A DNA stretch of 64,000 nucleotides, from positions 1-64,000 of the forward strand of contig CABJFQ010000003.1 of assembly GCA_902364975.1 (NCBI GenBank). Direction: 5' to 3'. Below the pieces are notes generated by a model that did not search any database, was not told the origin of the DNA, and saw only the letters and a program-made list of their open reading frames with translations. The stretch is from Coriobacteriaceae bacterium (GTDB lineage: Bacteria > Actinomycetota > Coriobacteriia > Coriobacteriales > Coriobacteriaceae). A program made the translations under genes and the position numbers. Shown here piece after piece: positions 10,523 through 19,403 of the stretch (the first letter of the stretch is position 1; each line of letters starts with the position of its first letter).

Positions 10523-11554
10523 ATGGCCATGGAATTCAAACGCAAGTTGCCGATCCCCATGGAGATCCGCGAGGAAATGCCGCTTTCTGCCGAGCTTACC
10601 GCCAAAAAGCAGGCATTTGACGCCGAGGTCGCCAAAGTCTTTACCGGCGAGGACGCACGCAAGGTGCTCATCATCGGCCCGTGCTCTGCCGACCGCGAGG
10701 ACTCGGTACTTGAATACATGAACCGACTGGCCAAGACCGCCGAGGAGGTCAAGGACAAGCTCATCATCATTCCGCGCGTCTACACCAATAAGCCGCGTAC
10801 CAAGGGCACCGGCTACAAGGGCCTTCTGCACAACCCCAACCCCGAGGCTCCCGACGACCTGCTCGAAGGCGTCAAGGCCATCCGCCATATGCACCTGCGC
10901 GTTATTAAGGAAACGGGCTTCTTCACCGCCGACGAGATGCTCTATCCGTCCAATTACCAGTACCTCGTTGACCTGCTGAGCTATGTTGCCGTGGGTGCAC
11001 GCTCGGTCGAGAACCAGGAGCATCGCCTGGTGTCGAGCGGCATTTCGGTACCCGTGGGTATGAAGAACCCCACCGCCGGCTCCACCACCGTTATGCTCAA
11101 CTCCATTTACGCCGCGCAGGCGCACCAGAGCTTCATCTTCCGCAACTGGGAGGTCGAGTGCGACGGCAATCCGCTCGCGCACGCCGTTATGCGTGGCTAC
11201 ATCGGTCTCGACGGTCGTACCTACCCCAACTACCACTACGAGCACCTGGAGCGCCTGGCCGAACGCTACACCGAGCACGCCGGCTATGCCAATCCGGCAG
11301 CGGTCATCGACTGCAACCACGACAACTCGGGTAAGCGCCCGCTTGAGCAGTATCGCATTTGCAAGGAGGTGCTCGACAGCTGCCGCCGCAACGAGTCCAT
11401 CTCCAAGCTGGTCAAGGGCTTTATGATCGAGTCCTACCTGGAGGACGGCAACCAGCCGGTCGACGGCGGCGTCTTTGGCAAGTCGATCACCGATCCGTGC
11501 CTGGGCTGGGAAAAGACCGACTACCTCATCCACGAGATCGCGGAACGGATTTAG
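10523..11554 (+). CDS. aroF: 3-deoxy-7-phosphoheptulonate synthase, class I (AroF/G/H type)
   Basis: A 343-residue DAHP synthase that joins phosphoenolpyruvate and erythrose-4-phosphate in the first step of the shikimate pathway. Family motifs are visible: VLIIGPCSADRED, IIPRVYTNKPRTKGTGYKG, PVGMKNPTAG, and IDCNHDNSGKRP for metal binding. The length matches the E. coli AroF/G/H group, whose N-terminal extension carries feedback inhibition; which amino acid inhibits this enzyme cannot be told. It starts at ATG after GAGGAGG. It stands alone and is followed by a stack of hairpins. Confidence 0.93.
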   Translation: MAMEFKRKLPIPMEIREEMPLSAELTAKKQAFDAEVAKVFTGEDARKVLIIGPCSADREDSVLEYMNRLAKTAEEVKDKLIIIPRVYTNKPRTKGTGYKGLLHNPNPEAPDDLLEGVKAIRHMHLRVIKETGFFTADEMLYPSNYQYLVDLLSYVAVGARSVENQEHRLVSSGISVPVGMKNPTAGSTTVMLNSIYAAQAHQSFIFRNWEVECDGNPLAHAVMRGYIGLDGRTYPNYHYEHLERLAERYTEHAGYANPAAVIDCNHDNSGKRPLEQYRICKEVLDSCRRNESISKLVKGFMIESYLEDGNQPVDGGVFGKSITDPCLGWEKTDYLIHEIAERI

Positions 11555-11555
11555 A

Positions 11556-11678
11556 GTTACGGCGTTTTACCAAACGCTGTAACCGGCCGACGCTGCGCGG
11601 GCCGCACCTGTACAATCTGACGTTCAACCTCAAGGGCGCGACCAGAAGGTCAGCGCCCTTTCGTTTCACGTCACCTTG
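11556..11678. repeat. 3' hairpin stack of aroF, including a tandem-GA palindrome and terminator
   Basis: First comes GTTAC.GCGTTT-TACC-AAACGC.GTAAC directly after the stop, then a CGGCC/GGGCCG hairpin. Bases 11613-11678 are a palindrome closely related, on the minus strand, to 42811-42908: both have ACGT-GA..GA-ACGT and a TGACC-TTCT-GGTC tip. On the plus strand AAGGGCGC..GCGCCCTT followed by TCGTTT (11632-11666) looks like a rho-independent terminator. Confidence 0.75.
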
Positions 11679-11737
11679 CCTCAAATGCGACCCGCTCGCT
11701 GTCTGTCCTCTACCTGCGGCGTTGTCTTGCTCCGGGG

Positions 11738-11793
11738 TAGTCGTTGGGGACGCTCTTGTTTGACTAGTCGTTTAGGAACGTCCCCAATGACTA
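11738..11793. repeat. 56-nt inverted-repeat element (copy 1)
   Basis: Arms TAGTCGTTGGGGACG and CGTCCCCAATGACTA surround GTTTGACTAGTC. The reverse complement of 42713-42768 matches at about 52 of 56 positions. A shorter fragment (GTCCCCAATGACTA) lies at 47623-47636. No coding capacity. Confidence 0.75.
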
Positions 11794-11916
11794 TCCTCGT
11801 GACCCCTCTTCCTCCGTCCCCGAGGGATCGAGGCTCGTCTGCCGAATGGTTGCTGCAGCGGCGGTGCGCCCATGTCACACTCAGAGGTGGCCTGACCCAA
11901 CTTGGAAGGAGCCTCC

Positions 11917-12567
11917 ATGAGCCTTGACAACGTAACTCTGCGCGCCGCCACGCTTGATGACCTGACCGGCATCGCCGCCATCTACAACCAGCTGTGGTGC
12001 AACACGCTGCGCAACCGCGGCGACGTCGAAGCTGCCGATTTCTGCGCGCGCTTTAACATCGCCATGCAGCTGCAGCGCTCCCCCATCGCGCTCGTCGCCG
12101 AGGCAGAGGGCCGCATTATCGCCGCCTGCTGCATCGGCATCTTCGAGGACGGCAAGCCTCGTACCAATCCCACGTGGGTACCCTGCTACGACGAGATGTT
12201 CGCCCAGGCAACCGAGATGGCCAAAACCGCCGACGCCAAGCTCGAGGGATCGCTCTTTGGCGATAGCCGCGAGAAGGCAACAGCCGACCGCTTCGCCGCC
12301 ACGGGCAACGAGTATGCCCAGGGCCAGCTCAACCTGATCATCATTGTGCCCGAGTGGCAGGGCAAGGGGCTCGGCCGCGCGCTCATCGACTTTGCGCGCG
12401 CAGAGCTCGCCCGGGCAGGCTGCACCAAGTTCTTCCTGATGAGCGACTGCAACTCTGACTGGCAGTTCTACGAGCACCTCAACATGAAGCGCATCTTGGA
12501 AGATCACAGCCAAGACACCGGCGACGGTTTTATCGTCTACATGTACGGAGGCGACACGCAGGACTAA
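11917..12567 (+). CDS. GNAT-family N-acetyltransferase
   Basis: A 216-residue protein. The acetyl-CoA binding signature is in the C-terminal half: IIVPEWQGKGLGRALIDFARAEL, the V-x-x-x-x-Q/R-G-x-G/A pattern, then a beta strand and FYEHLNMKR before the end. About 50 residues between the first strands and the signature are charged and may be a substrate-specific insert. ATG was chosen because AAGGAG lies six bases upstream; an earlier in-frame TTG has no such site. The substrate is unknown. It stands alone between repeats and a pseudogene. Confidence 0.85.
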   Translation: MSLDNVTLRAATLDDLTGIAAIYNQLWCNTLRNRGDVEAADFCARFNIAMQLQRSPIALVAEAEGRIIAACCIGIFEDGKPRTNPTWVPCYDEMFAQATEMAKTADAKLEGSLFGDSREKATADRFAATGNEYAQGQLNLIIIVPEWQGKGLGRALIDFARAELARAGCTKFFLMSDCNSDWQFYEHLNMKRILEDHSQDTGDGFIVYMYGGDTQD

Positions 12568-12612
12568 CCCGCGTGCCGCCTCATGGGCTTTCTCTAAAAC
12601 AGCCCAGACCAA

Positions 12613-13182
12613 TCAGCCAAGACGAGCTAACAGGGCGCGCTCTCCTCGACAATAGGGACATTCACCCCGCGAAGCATGATATAGATGACCGCGCGGGCGC
12701 TCAACCGCCTCGGATGGATGCAGGTCGAGCAGGCGCGCCCATGTGCACGCATCAAGGCGCTCTTGTGCTTTACCAAAGAGCGACCGGCGGAAAGCCTCGC
12801 CCATAAGGTTGCCAAAATCATCGAGCTCAAGAGCGTACTTTGGGACAACATATCCAATCATCGTCCCCACTAATGGGCTACGCCCATTGCGCACGCAGCT
12901 GTTGAGCGACGGAGCGGGCGGAATGTCGTCGTCATCCGGGTCAAAAATGTCCAGGTCCAGTTCGCCAGAACTGTACGGATGTATTCCGCGGTTGAGCATC
13001 TTGAAGATATGGACCGCGAGTCCAAAGTCATCCGTCTGAGGTGTAAACACCGGGGGCTTTCGCAGACGCCGCCAGGCTCTCGAAATCGCTGATGCCGGCT
13101 ATCTCCATGAGCTAAAGCACTCGGAGGCAATATAGCCGGGAGCGGCGCATGCAGTCCTATGTGTCACATCCGAAAGCGTAAA
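12613..13182 (-). pseudogene. Remnant of a protein-kinase-like gene
   Basis: A decayed 3' part of a protein-kinase-like gene. The intact end reads PPVFTPQTDDFGLAVHIFKML..HPYSSGELD and stops after CPYCRGERALLARLG, resembling the C-lobe of bacterial protein kinase-like proteins of the YegI type plus a Cys-x2-Cys pair. Upstream in the same frame, PGYIASECF resembles the APE segment of the activation loop. An in-frame TAG at 13099-13101 interrupts the two, and the ATP-binding lobe is missing. A GTG start at 13050 could still make a 145-residue piece, but the kinase cannot be functional. Confidence 0.6.
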
Positions 13183-13183
13183 G

Positions 13184-13405
13184 CTATACGAGCGCCTTGA
13201 TCGTATCCATACCCGCACGCGCCGAAACCTCGCAGCCCTTCTGCCCGTTGAGCACGCACTCGAGCAGTTTATCGTATGCGCGCTGGGCTTCGGGGGCCAG
13301 GTGCGCCCCGTTAAACATGCCCTCGGGTCGCACGCTTCCCTTCGAATCGATCATACAAGCCCCCAATCCGTTTGGTTTCCCCAGATTGTGAGCCCGCACA
13401 CCCAA
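13184..13405 (-). pseudogene. 73-residue fragment of unknown family
   Basis: Reads MGVRAHNLGKPNGLGACMID... to ...SARAGMDTIKALV, with codon use like real genes. The ending SARAGMDTIKAL is reminiscent of Gfo/Idh/MocA dehydrogenase C-termini, but this is weak. It is too short for any complete enzyme, sits directly against the kinase remnant, and its stop overlaps that remnant's reading frame. I take it as a second decayed piece, perhaps from one deletion event. Confidence 0.4.
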
Positions 13406-13436
13406 GCCGCACGGCCCGCCGTTCAGGTGAAACTAC

Positions 13437-13482
13437 CACACGAAAAGTCCGCCGACCGTTGAAGTCGGCGGACTTTCGTGTG
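13437..13482 (-). terminator. Long perfect hairpin after agmatine deiminase 1
   Basis: CACACGAAAAGTCCGCCGAC pairs with GTCGGCGGACTTTCGTGTG (one A bulged) around CGTTGAA. It lies 33 bp beyond the stop of the minus-strand deiminase and could work on both strands. Confidence 0.8.
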
Positions 13483-13514
13483 CGGACAATCAAGCCCTGT
13501 TCACCATGGAACTG

Positions 13515-14636
13515 CTATTTACAGCGCGCCTTGGGCTGCTGCTGGGTGATACAGTGGATGTTGCCGCCGCCGTAGATGACCTCGCGGGTCATAATGCCGA
13601 TAACTTCGCGGTCTGGGTAGGCGGCCTGGATGTCCTTGAGCGCCTGTGCATCGTTGGGGTCGCCGAACTGCGGCACGAGCACCGCGCCGTTAATGGGCAG
13701 GAAGTTGAGGTAACTGGGCTCAAAGGCGTCCTCGGGCGTACGCGGCAGCACGCCCTCGACGGGATCGATTGTAGAAGCCTCCTCCTCGGTCATGTATACC
13801 GAGGTCGCCGGCATAATTACCTTGTGCACTTTGAGCTTGCGGCCCTTGGCGTCGGTTGCCTCGGAAAGAGTCTTGTAGGCCTCCTGGCACTCCTTGTAGA
13901 ACTTGTGGTTGGGATCGTCGGTCCACATGCAGCAAACCTCGCCAGGCGCGCTAAAGCACGCAACGTCGTCCACATGACCGTTCGTCTCAAACGGGTCGAT
14001 GCCGTCCTTGATCCAAATAACCTTCTCGATGCCCAGGTACTCGCTGAGTTTTGCCTCGATCTGCTCCTTGGTGTACTGCGGATTGCGGTCCTCGTTGAGC
14101 AGGCACATCTCAGTGGTCACCACGGTGCCCTGGCCGTCGCAGTTAAACGAGCCCCCCTCGAGGATGTAGTCCTCCGGACGATAACGGTTGACCTGCTCGA
14201 GCTGTGCCACCTGTAGGCCGATGCTCGCATCCTTGTCCCAGGGGAAGTACAGACCGTCAATGAAGCCGCCATACGCGTTGAAGTGGAAATGCGATAGCGC
14301 CACATCGCCCTTGTCATTAACGATGAACGCCGGACCGGGGTCGCGAATCCAGGAGTCGTTGTACTCCATGTGGATTACGCGCACGTTCTCCACGCCGTCA
14401 AAGATCTCGCACACCGCGGGGAAATCCTCAGCGTTGACGCCCACCGTAATGGGCTGGAAGCGTGCGACCGTTTTAATGATCTCGGTAAAGACCTTCTGAG
14501 CGGGCTTGGCACCGCAGCGCCACACGTCGGAGCGATGCGGCCAGAGAATCCAGGTGCGCTCCTGCTCCTCGTACTCTCCGGGCATATAGAAACCGTCTTT
14601 TTTGGGCGTTGATTCGCTCTCGTAAATGGTCTTCAT
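13515..14636 (-). CDS. aguA: Agmatine deiminase (copy 1)
   Basis: A 373-residue agmatine deiminase that hydrolyses agmatine to N-carbamoylputrescine and ammonia. It has the guanidine-group-modifying fold with family motifs WPHRSDVWR, NDSWIRDPGPAFI, EGGSFNCDGQGT, NGHVDDVACF and GGGNIHCITQQQP, the last carrying the nucleophilic Cys. It is clearly paralogous to the second copy at 22700. It is monocistronic and divergent from a LuxR-type regulator whose start is 181 bp away; that spacer holds ACCGTTCACTG, the motif seen before other catabolic genes. No carbamoyltransferase is adjacent to this copy. Confidence 0.93.
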   Translation of the reverse strand: MKTIYESESTPKKDGFYMPGEYEEQERTWILWPHRSDVWRCGAKPAQKVFTEIIKTVARFQPITVGVNAEDFPAVCEIFDGVENVRVIHMEYNDSWIRDPGPAFIVNDKGDVALSHFHFNAYGGFIDGLYFPWDKDASIGLQVAQLEQVNRYRPEDYILEGGSFNCDGQGTVVTTEMCLLNEDRNPQYTKEQIEAKLSEYLGIEKVIWIKDGIDPFETNGHVDDVACFSAPGEVCCMWTDDPNHKFYKECQEAYKTLSEATDAKGRKLKVHKVIMPATSVYMTEEEASTIDPVEGVLPRTPEDAFEPSYLNFLPINGAVLVPQFGDPNDAQALKDIQAAYPDREVIGIMTREVIYGGGNIHCITQQQPKARCK

Positions 14637-14817
14637 GTTGGCTCCTCACTTTGGGTCGAACCTGTTTGATGACACCCCCATTGTGCTGCGGCGACAACGG
14701 CGTCTCAATGGGCCTTGGGTACCCATTCGGCAGCCAAAAGTCGACCGTTCACTGACCTAAAGTTCTAGTGGACCGGCACGCATGCCATACTGGCTAGATG
14801 GCACGAAAGGACTCCCC

Positions 14818-15612
14818 ATGACACATGCGAACAACGCAGATAACCAGAACGTTGAGCTCTTTGCTCAAGATTGGGCCGCTCTCAACGAATGCGCACTGTG
14901 GACACATGAGCAGGGGTCGCTCAGTGCACTGCAGGAAGGCCTACTCAAACGCATCGCAGACGTGATTGTGCACCGTGTCTCGATGTTCGATATCGCCCAG
15001 ACGGGGGCTCACGGACAAACGCAATTTGTTCGCCCCGTCGCATACGGAATGTCCGCACAGGCGCTTGATGATTATTACGAACGCTACGCCGCGTATGACT
15101 ACACCATTTGGAGCTTTGACACGCGGGTGGTCGATGTATATCGCGATCTGGACCTGGTGGATGTCGAGCGCCGCAATGGCACGCCCATCTACCTGGAATG
15201 GATGCAGCCCCTGGGAATTTATTATGGCTGCACGGCCACACTGGCGCACAAGGCCACGCCGCTCGGCTCGATTACGCTGTTCCGCGCCGAGCAAGACGGC
15301 GACTTTACCGATTCGGAGCTCGAGATCCTCCACCAGATTGCCCGGCACCTGAGCTTGCATCTGCATCAGCTGCTCCCACACGGGTATGCCGAGGGCGCAG
15401 ATGAAAGCCCCGCCAGCGTGCTTGCCATCAAGGCCGCTCTGCTCCCCCGCGAAGCCGAGGTCCTCAAGTTCATACTCACCGGCAAGACCAACCACGAGAT
15501 AGCTGTTGAGCTCTATATCTCCGAGTCGACCGTCAAAAAGCACGTCAACGCCATCTACCGCAAACTCGGCGTCAAAAACCGCATGGGTCTCATGGCGCTG
15601 CTGCAGCCGTAG
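14818..15612 (+). CDS. LuxR-type regulator with N-terminal sensor domain
   Basis: A 264-residue soluble regulator. The N-terminal 190 residues look like a GAF/autoinducer-type sensor (YDYTIWSFDTRVVDVYRDLDL...). The C-terminal 65 residues are a LuxR helix-turn-helix: LLPREAEVLKFILTGKTNHEIAVELYISESTVKKHVNAIYRKLGVKNR. Unlike the two other LuxR proteins in this window it has no membrane helices. ATG after AAAGGA is preferred over an upstream in-frame ATG. Divergence from agmatine deiminase 1 suggests it controls that gene in response to a small molecule. Confidence 0.85.
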   Translation: MTHANNADNQNVELFAQDWAALNECALWTHEQGSLSALQEGLLKRIADVIVHRVSMFDIAQTGAHGQTQFVRPVAYGMSAQALDDYYERYAAYDYTIWSFDTRVVDVYRDLDLVDVERRNGTPIYLEWMQPLGIYYGCTATLAHKATPLGSITLFRAEQDGDFTDSELEILHQIARHLSLHLHQLLPHGYAEGADESPASVLAIKAALLPREAEVLKFILTGKTNHEIAVELYISESTVKKHVNAIYRKLGVKNRMGLMALLQP

Positions 15613-15988
15613 TGCACTCCCCCTCGGGACAGCATGGATCCACTTTGGTTTACAAACGGCGGATGAGCCAGTTGTAAATGACTTGGCCGATAACAGATGA
15701 TGTTGACCAACTGTTATCGGCCAAGCGGATATCAACATGCAGCCTTTGTTTGCAGAAAAACCTGAGACCCTAAAGGGATGAAATCTAATAAAAGGTCCTC
15801 GGTAATTACCATAATCTTGTAGTAGTGTTTTCCACAATCTTATAGTAGCCCAGTTCAGAAGCGTTATTTATAGAACCGATATCTCGGACCCTAAATAACA
15901 ATAACCACCACAATGGGAACTGTCCCCATTGTGGTGGCTTGCAGGCGAGTTGACTTATTCGACTATCGCGCGCCGGCCGTGTCCGAGT
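15613..15988. other. Intergenic region with two hairpins and a short direct repeat
   Basis: CTTGGCCGATAACAG (15682-15696) pairs perfectly with 15711-15725. CCACCACAATGGG (15905-15917) pairs with 15925-15937 and can terminate either strand. AATCTTRTAGTAG occurs at 15813 and 15836 (period 23). No gene is seen. Confidence 0.6.
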
Positions 15989-17365
15989 CTAGAGCGTGGC
16001 AAGTCGCTTGGATTCGCGGACGGCGAGGGCGATGGAGATAAGACCAGTGATGGCGTCAGCCGCCACCAAGGCAAACCAGACACCCTGAACGCCCATCATG
16101 TTGCCAAGCAGGTACATAAGCGGCACGGAGCAGATCACGTAGCGGAGCAGACCGGTGAACGTGGCGATACCCACCTTCTCAACCGCCTGGAAGTACATCG
16201 ACATGGTCATGGCAAGATAGCCCAGAGCCACGGCCAGGATAACGATGCGCGTGGCGTTGGCGGCAACCTCGACGAGCGCCGGGTCGCTACCAGCAAAAAA
16301 GGCGCAGACCGGCGTTGCGGCCACCCATAGCACAGCAGACACCGCAGCAAGCGTCACGACCTGGTACTTAAGCGTGCAGGAGAGTGTTTCCTTGAGGCGC
16401 GCCCACGCCTTGCCGCCGGCGTTGAAGGCGGCAATGGGCTGCAGGCCGTACGAGAAGCACTGGGCGACCATCATGGTAATGTAGAGGATGTAGCCGTTGA
16501 TCACACCAAAGGCCGCGATGTAGAGCGAACCCATGTCGCCGCCGAGCTGGCCAAGCAACGAGTTGGCAACGGTGTTGAAGATGAACGTGGCAGCTTGCAC
16601 CAAAAAGAACGGGAAACCAATCTTGATGATCTGGCCGCAGATGGCCATGTCGAGTTTGAGGTCGGCGGCGCTGATCTGGAGCTGCGACTTCTTACCGCCG
16701 ATGAACCAGAAGATACCGATGGCCCAGATACCGATGGAAAGACCGTAGTACACGCCAGCTCCCATAACGCCAAGCTTGAGCACAAACGTGGAAAGCGCAA
16801 GCCAGCAGATAGCGACGATGGCAGACACGGTCATGAGGTTGGCCTGGATCTGAACCTTCTCGTCCACACGCATGACGGCGGTGACCATCTGACCAATGAC
16901 CGTGAGCGGTAGCAGCACGGAGAAGGTGCGCACGCCGGCAACGGTATCGGCCATGATGTCGGGCGTGGCGCCGAAGAATGCGCAGATGGGCTCGGTAAAC
17001 ACAGCCATCACCACAGCAAGCAGCACACTCACAATCGTGGTAAGCCAAAAACCCTGGCTAAACGCCTTGCTGGCGCCCTTAATGTCGCCGGCACCCAAAA
17101 GGTTGCCCACCACGGCGGGCACGCCGGTGCCAAACAGGTTGCCAAAGGCCAGGTTAATGTACTCGACCGACATGATGATCGAGACACAGGCCAGGCCGTG
17201 TGCGCCCAGGCCCCAACCCATCACGAGGCCCTCAAGGACCACCATGATAATCTGGGCGAGCATACCCTGGCCGGTGATGATGGTGTACTTGCGCACCAGG
17301 CCGGGAATCGGCTGCGAGGCAAGCTCACGCTCCTCCTCAACAGCGGCGGTTGCTTCTTCTGCCAT
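15989..17365 (-). CDS. MATE-family efflux transporter
   Basis: A 458-residue integral membrane protein of the MATE type, with about 12 helices in two similar halves. MATE proteins export cationic compounds using a Na+ or H+ gradient. MAEEATAAVEEE is chosen as the start because AAGGGGAG lies just upstream; the longer frame has none. It follows the amidohydrolase by about 100 bp in the same direction and may be co-transcribed, so the exported compound could be an amine or hydrolysis product, though this is a guess. Confidence 0.85.
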   Translation of the reverse strand: MAEEATAAVEEERELASQPIPGLVRKYTIITGQGMLAQIIMVVLEGLVMGWGLGAHGLACVSIIMSVEYINLAFGNLFGTGVPAVVGNLLGAGDIKGASKAFSQGFWLTTIVSVLLAVVMAVFTEPICAFFGATPDIMADTVAGVRTFSVLLPLTVIGQMVTAVMRVDEKVQIQANLMTVSAIVAICWLALSTFVLKLGVMGAGVYYGLSIGIWAIGIFWFIGGKKSQLQISAADLKLDMAICGQIIKIGFPFFLVQAATFIFNTVANSLLGQLGGDMGSLYIAAFGVINGYILYITMMVAQCFSYGLQPIAAFNAGGKAWARLKETLSCTLKYQVVTLAAVSAVLWVAATPVCAFFAGSDPALVEVAANATRIVILAVALGYLAMTMSMYFQAVEKVGIATFTGLLRYVICSVPLMYLLGNMMGVQGVWFALVAADAITGLISIALAVRESKRLATL

Positions 17366-17461
17366 TGTTCTCCCCTTTCCATGAGAGATTGATGAATGGA
17401 TGAATGAATGGATGGGCGGCACGCACGGGCTGTGGCACCGCCCGGCGATGCAGCAGCCCCG

Positions 17462-19090
17462 CTAGGCCTCGTAGACCACCTTGCCGGCAATCATCGTGAG
17501 AGACGCCGTGGCCTCGAGGACCTCAGCCGGTTCGCAGTCAAAGAGGTTGCGGTCGAGCACACAGATATCAGCCTGTTTGCCGCATGCGAGCGTACCGATG
17601 CGATCCTCGGCATGCATGGCGTAGGCGCTGCCGTAGGTGTAGGCGCGCAAGGCCTCGGCCATGGTGATGCGCTCCTGCGGGAACCACCCTTCTGGGTTGG
17701 AACCGTCCTCGAGCATGCGGAAGGCTGCGCCGTACACCTCCTCCATGGGCTCCAAGCCCACAACGGGGAAGTCGCTGCCCAAGTGCACCACGGCACCGCT
17801 GGCAAGCAGGCTGTGCAGGGGCCACGAAAGCGCTGCACGCTCGGGGCCCACGGCATCGTCCTTGGCAAGGTCAGCCATATCGAGCAGCATGTGCCACGGT
17901 TGCATGCCGGGGCATATACCAAGCTCTGCGTAGCGCGGCAGATCCTCGGGCTGAACCGTCTCGTTGTGCTCCATGGAGTGGCGGCAACCCCGCTTACCAT
18001 GCAAGCGCTCGCCCTCCTCAAAGCAATCGAGCACAAAACGCACCGAGCGATCGCCGATCGTATGGACGCGCGTGTCAACGCCCCATTCCTGCGCCCTGAC
18101 AATGGCGGCACGGATGCGCTCTGGATCCTCCGCGGGCTCACCGCAGGTATCGGGCGCGTTGGAATAGGGTTCAAGCATCCAAGCGGTGTGGTCGGAGCAC
18201 ACGCCATCAAGAAACCGCTTAAAGCCGTGCCACTCGACCTGCGTGCCAGGGAAGTTGTACTTGGCCTTGATTTGATCGAGCGTCATGCTCTCGTTCTCAA
18301 ACAGATCGGTGTACAAAAAGACGCGCAGCGGCAATTCGTCCTTGGCATTAAGATCCGCAAGCACTGCATACGGGTTTTCCATGCTCACAAACGTAGGATT
18401 GACCATGCCGACAGTGGTGATGCCAAAGCTGTTAGCGCGCTTTGCCGTCTTGGTAAACGAAGCTTCCGCAACGTCCATCGCGGGGTCGTAGACCTCATCC
18501 ATAAAGAAGGAGCCGGCATTGTTGGAAAACACGCCCGTCAGGTTGCCGTCGGCATCCTTAAGGATCTTGCCGCCTGCGGGATCGGGCGTCTGCGAAGTCA
18601 CTCCCACCTTGTTGATGGCACAGGTATTGGCGCTAAAGGTATGCAGGTCAACCTGCTGCAGGAAGACCGGGCGGTCGGAGATGTATTCATCGATCATCGC
18701 GGCCGTGGGCATCTCGGGGATATCCCACTGGAACTGAATGATTTGGCAGCCCAGAATCCACTCATTATCGGGATGGGCGTTCGCAAACGCTACAACACGC
18801 TCCATCGCCATCTCAAAACTGGTGCAATCGATAAGGTTGACGGCAAAATCGGGGTCGGTCATAAACGCACCCTGAGCAAAATGCGTGTGCGAGTCAATCA
18901 GGCCAGGCATAACGAGCTGGTCGCCAAAGTCGCGCACCTCAGTATCGGGGCCGATAAACGGCGCCAAGTGGGCATCGTCACCGCAGGCAACGATCTTATC
19001 GCCACGCACGGCAACGCCGCCCTTAAACGGTTCGATCCCATCGCCGGTAAAAACGGCATTGCTCTTGATTACTACATCAGCCTTCTCCAT
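17462..19090 (-). CDS. Amidohydrolase, YtcJ-like metal-dependent hydrolase
   Basis: A 542-residue member of the amidohydrolase superfamily. The N-terminal beta-sandwich (MEKADVVIKSNAVFTGDGIEPF) precedes the first metal motif GLIDSHTHF. Later come the metal-ligand region GVDTRVHTIGDRSV, SMEHNETV, and the catalytic Asp in VHLGSDFPV. The end (RIGTLACGKQADICVLDRNLF) is the usual sandwich closure. Such proteins hydrolyse amide or carbamoyl bonds, and the substrate cannot be read from sequence. Start ATG has AGGAGG ahead. It lies between a MATE gene and a membrane LuxR gene, all on the minus strand within the polyamine region, so an N-acyl- or N-carbamoyl-amine substrate is possible. Confidence 0.85.
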   Translation of the reverse strand: MEKADVVIKSNAVFTGDGIEPFKGGVAVRGDKIVACGDDAHLAPFIGPDTEVRDFGDQLVMPGLIDSHTHFAQGAFMTDPDFAVNLIDCTSFEMAMERVVAFANAHPDNEWILGCQIIQFQWDIPEMPTAAMIDEYISDRPVFLQQVDLHTFSANTCAINKVGVTSQTPDPAGGKILKDADGNLTGVFSNNAGSFFMDEVYDPAMDVAEASFTKTAKRANSFGITTVGMVNPTFVSMENPYAVLADLNAKDELPLRVFLYTDLFENESMTLDQIKAKYNFPGTQVEWHGFKRFLDGVCSDHTAWMLEPYSNAPDTCGEPAEDPERIRAAIVRAQEWGVDTRVHTIGDRSVRFVLDCFEEGERLHGKRGCRHSMEHNETVQPEDLPRYAELGICPGMQPWHMLLDMADLAKDDAVGPERAALSWPLHSLLASGAVVHLGSDFPVVGLEPMEEVYGAAFRMLEDGSNPEGWFPQERITMAEALRAYTYGSAYAMHAEDRIGTLACGKQADICVLDRNLFDCEPAEVLEATASLTMIAGKVVYEA

Positions 19091-19403
19091 GTGAGCCTCC
19101 TCAGACGTTTTAGGATGTAACGCGGGTACACCGCCCGCGCTGGCTTTCGGTCGGGAGCAAAGCACTCCCGCATCGGCGCGTGCCTGTAAGCCGTACTCAG
19201 ATGTCTGTCTCACGTCCGCGGCTTCGCGCTATATCCATTGATACACAGGGGCAAACCCATGCCAAGGTCAGGGGCCGCAAACGGTCAGTTTAAGCCGGTT
19301 TACACTTTTTACCTGCGGGTTTATTGTCTGAGATTAATGCCGCTTCATTACGCCCAACGGCGCCCGCCTTATCGGCAAGGCTCGCATTCAAGGAAAAATA
19401 GGG
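19091..19403. other. Promoter region of the amidohydrolase operon
   Basis: No gene is seen. ACCTGCGGGTTTAT at 19308-19321 recurs on the minus strand around 27078-27091, upstream of the AguR-like gene, and as the centre of palindromes elsewhere. TTTACACTTTTTACC just before it may contain promoter elements. Confidence 0.5.
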
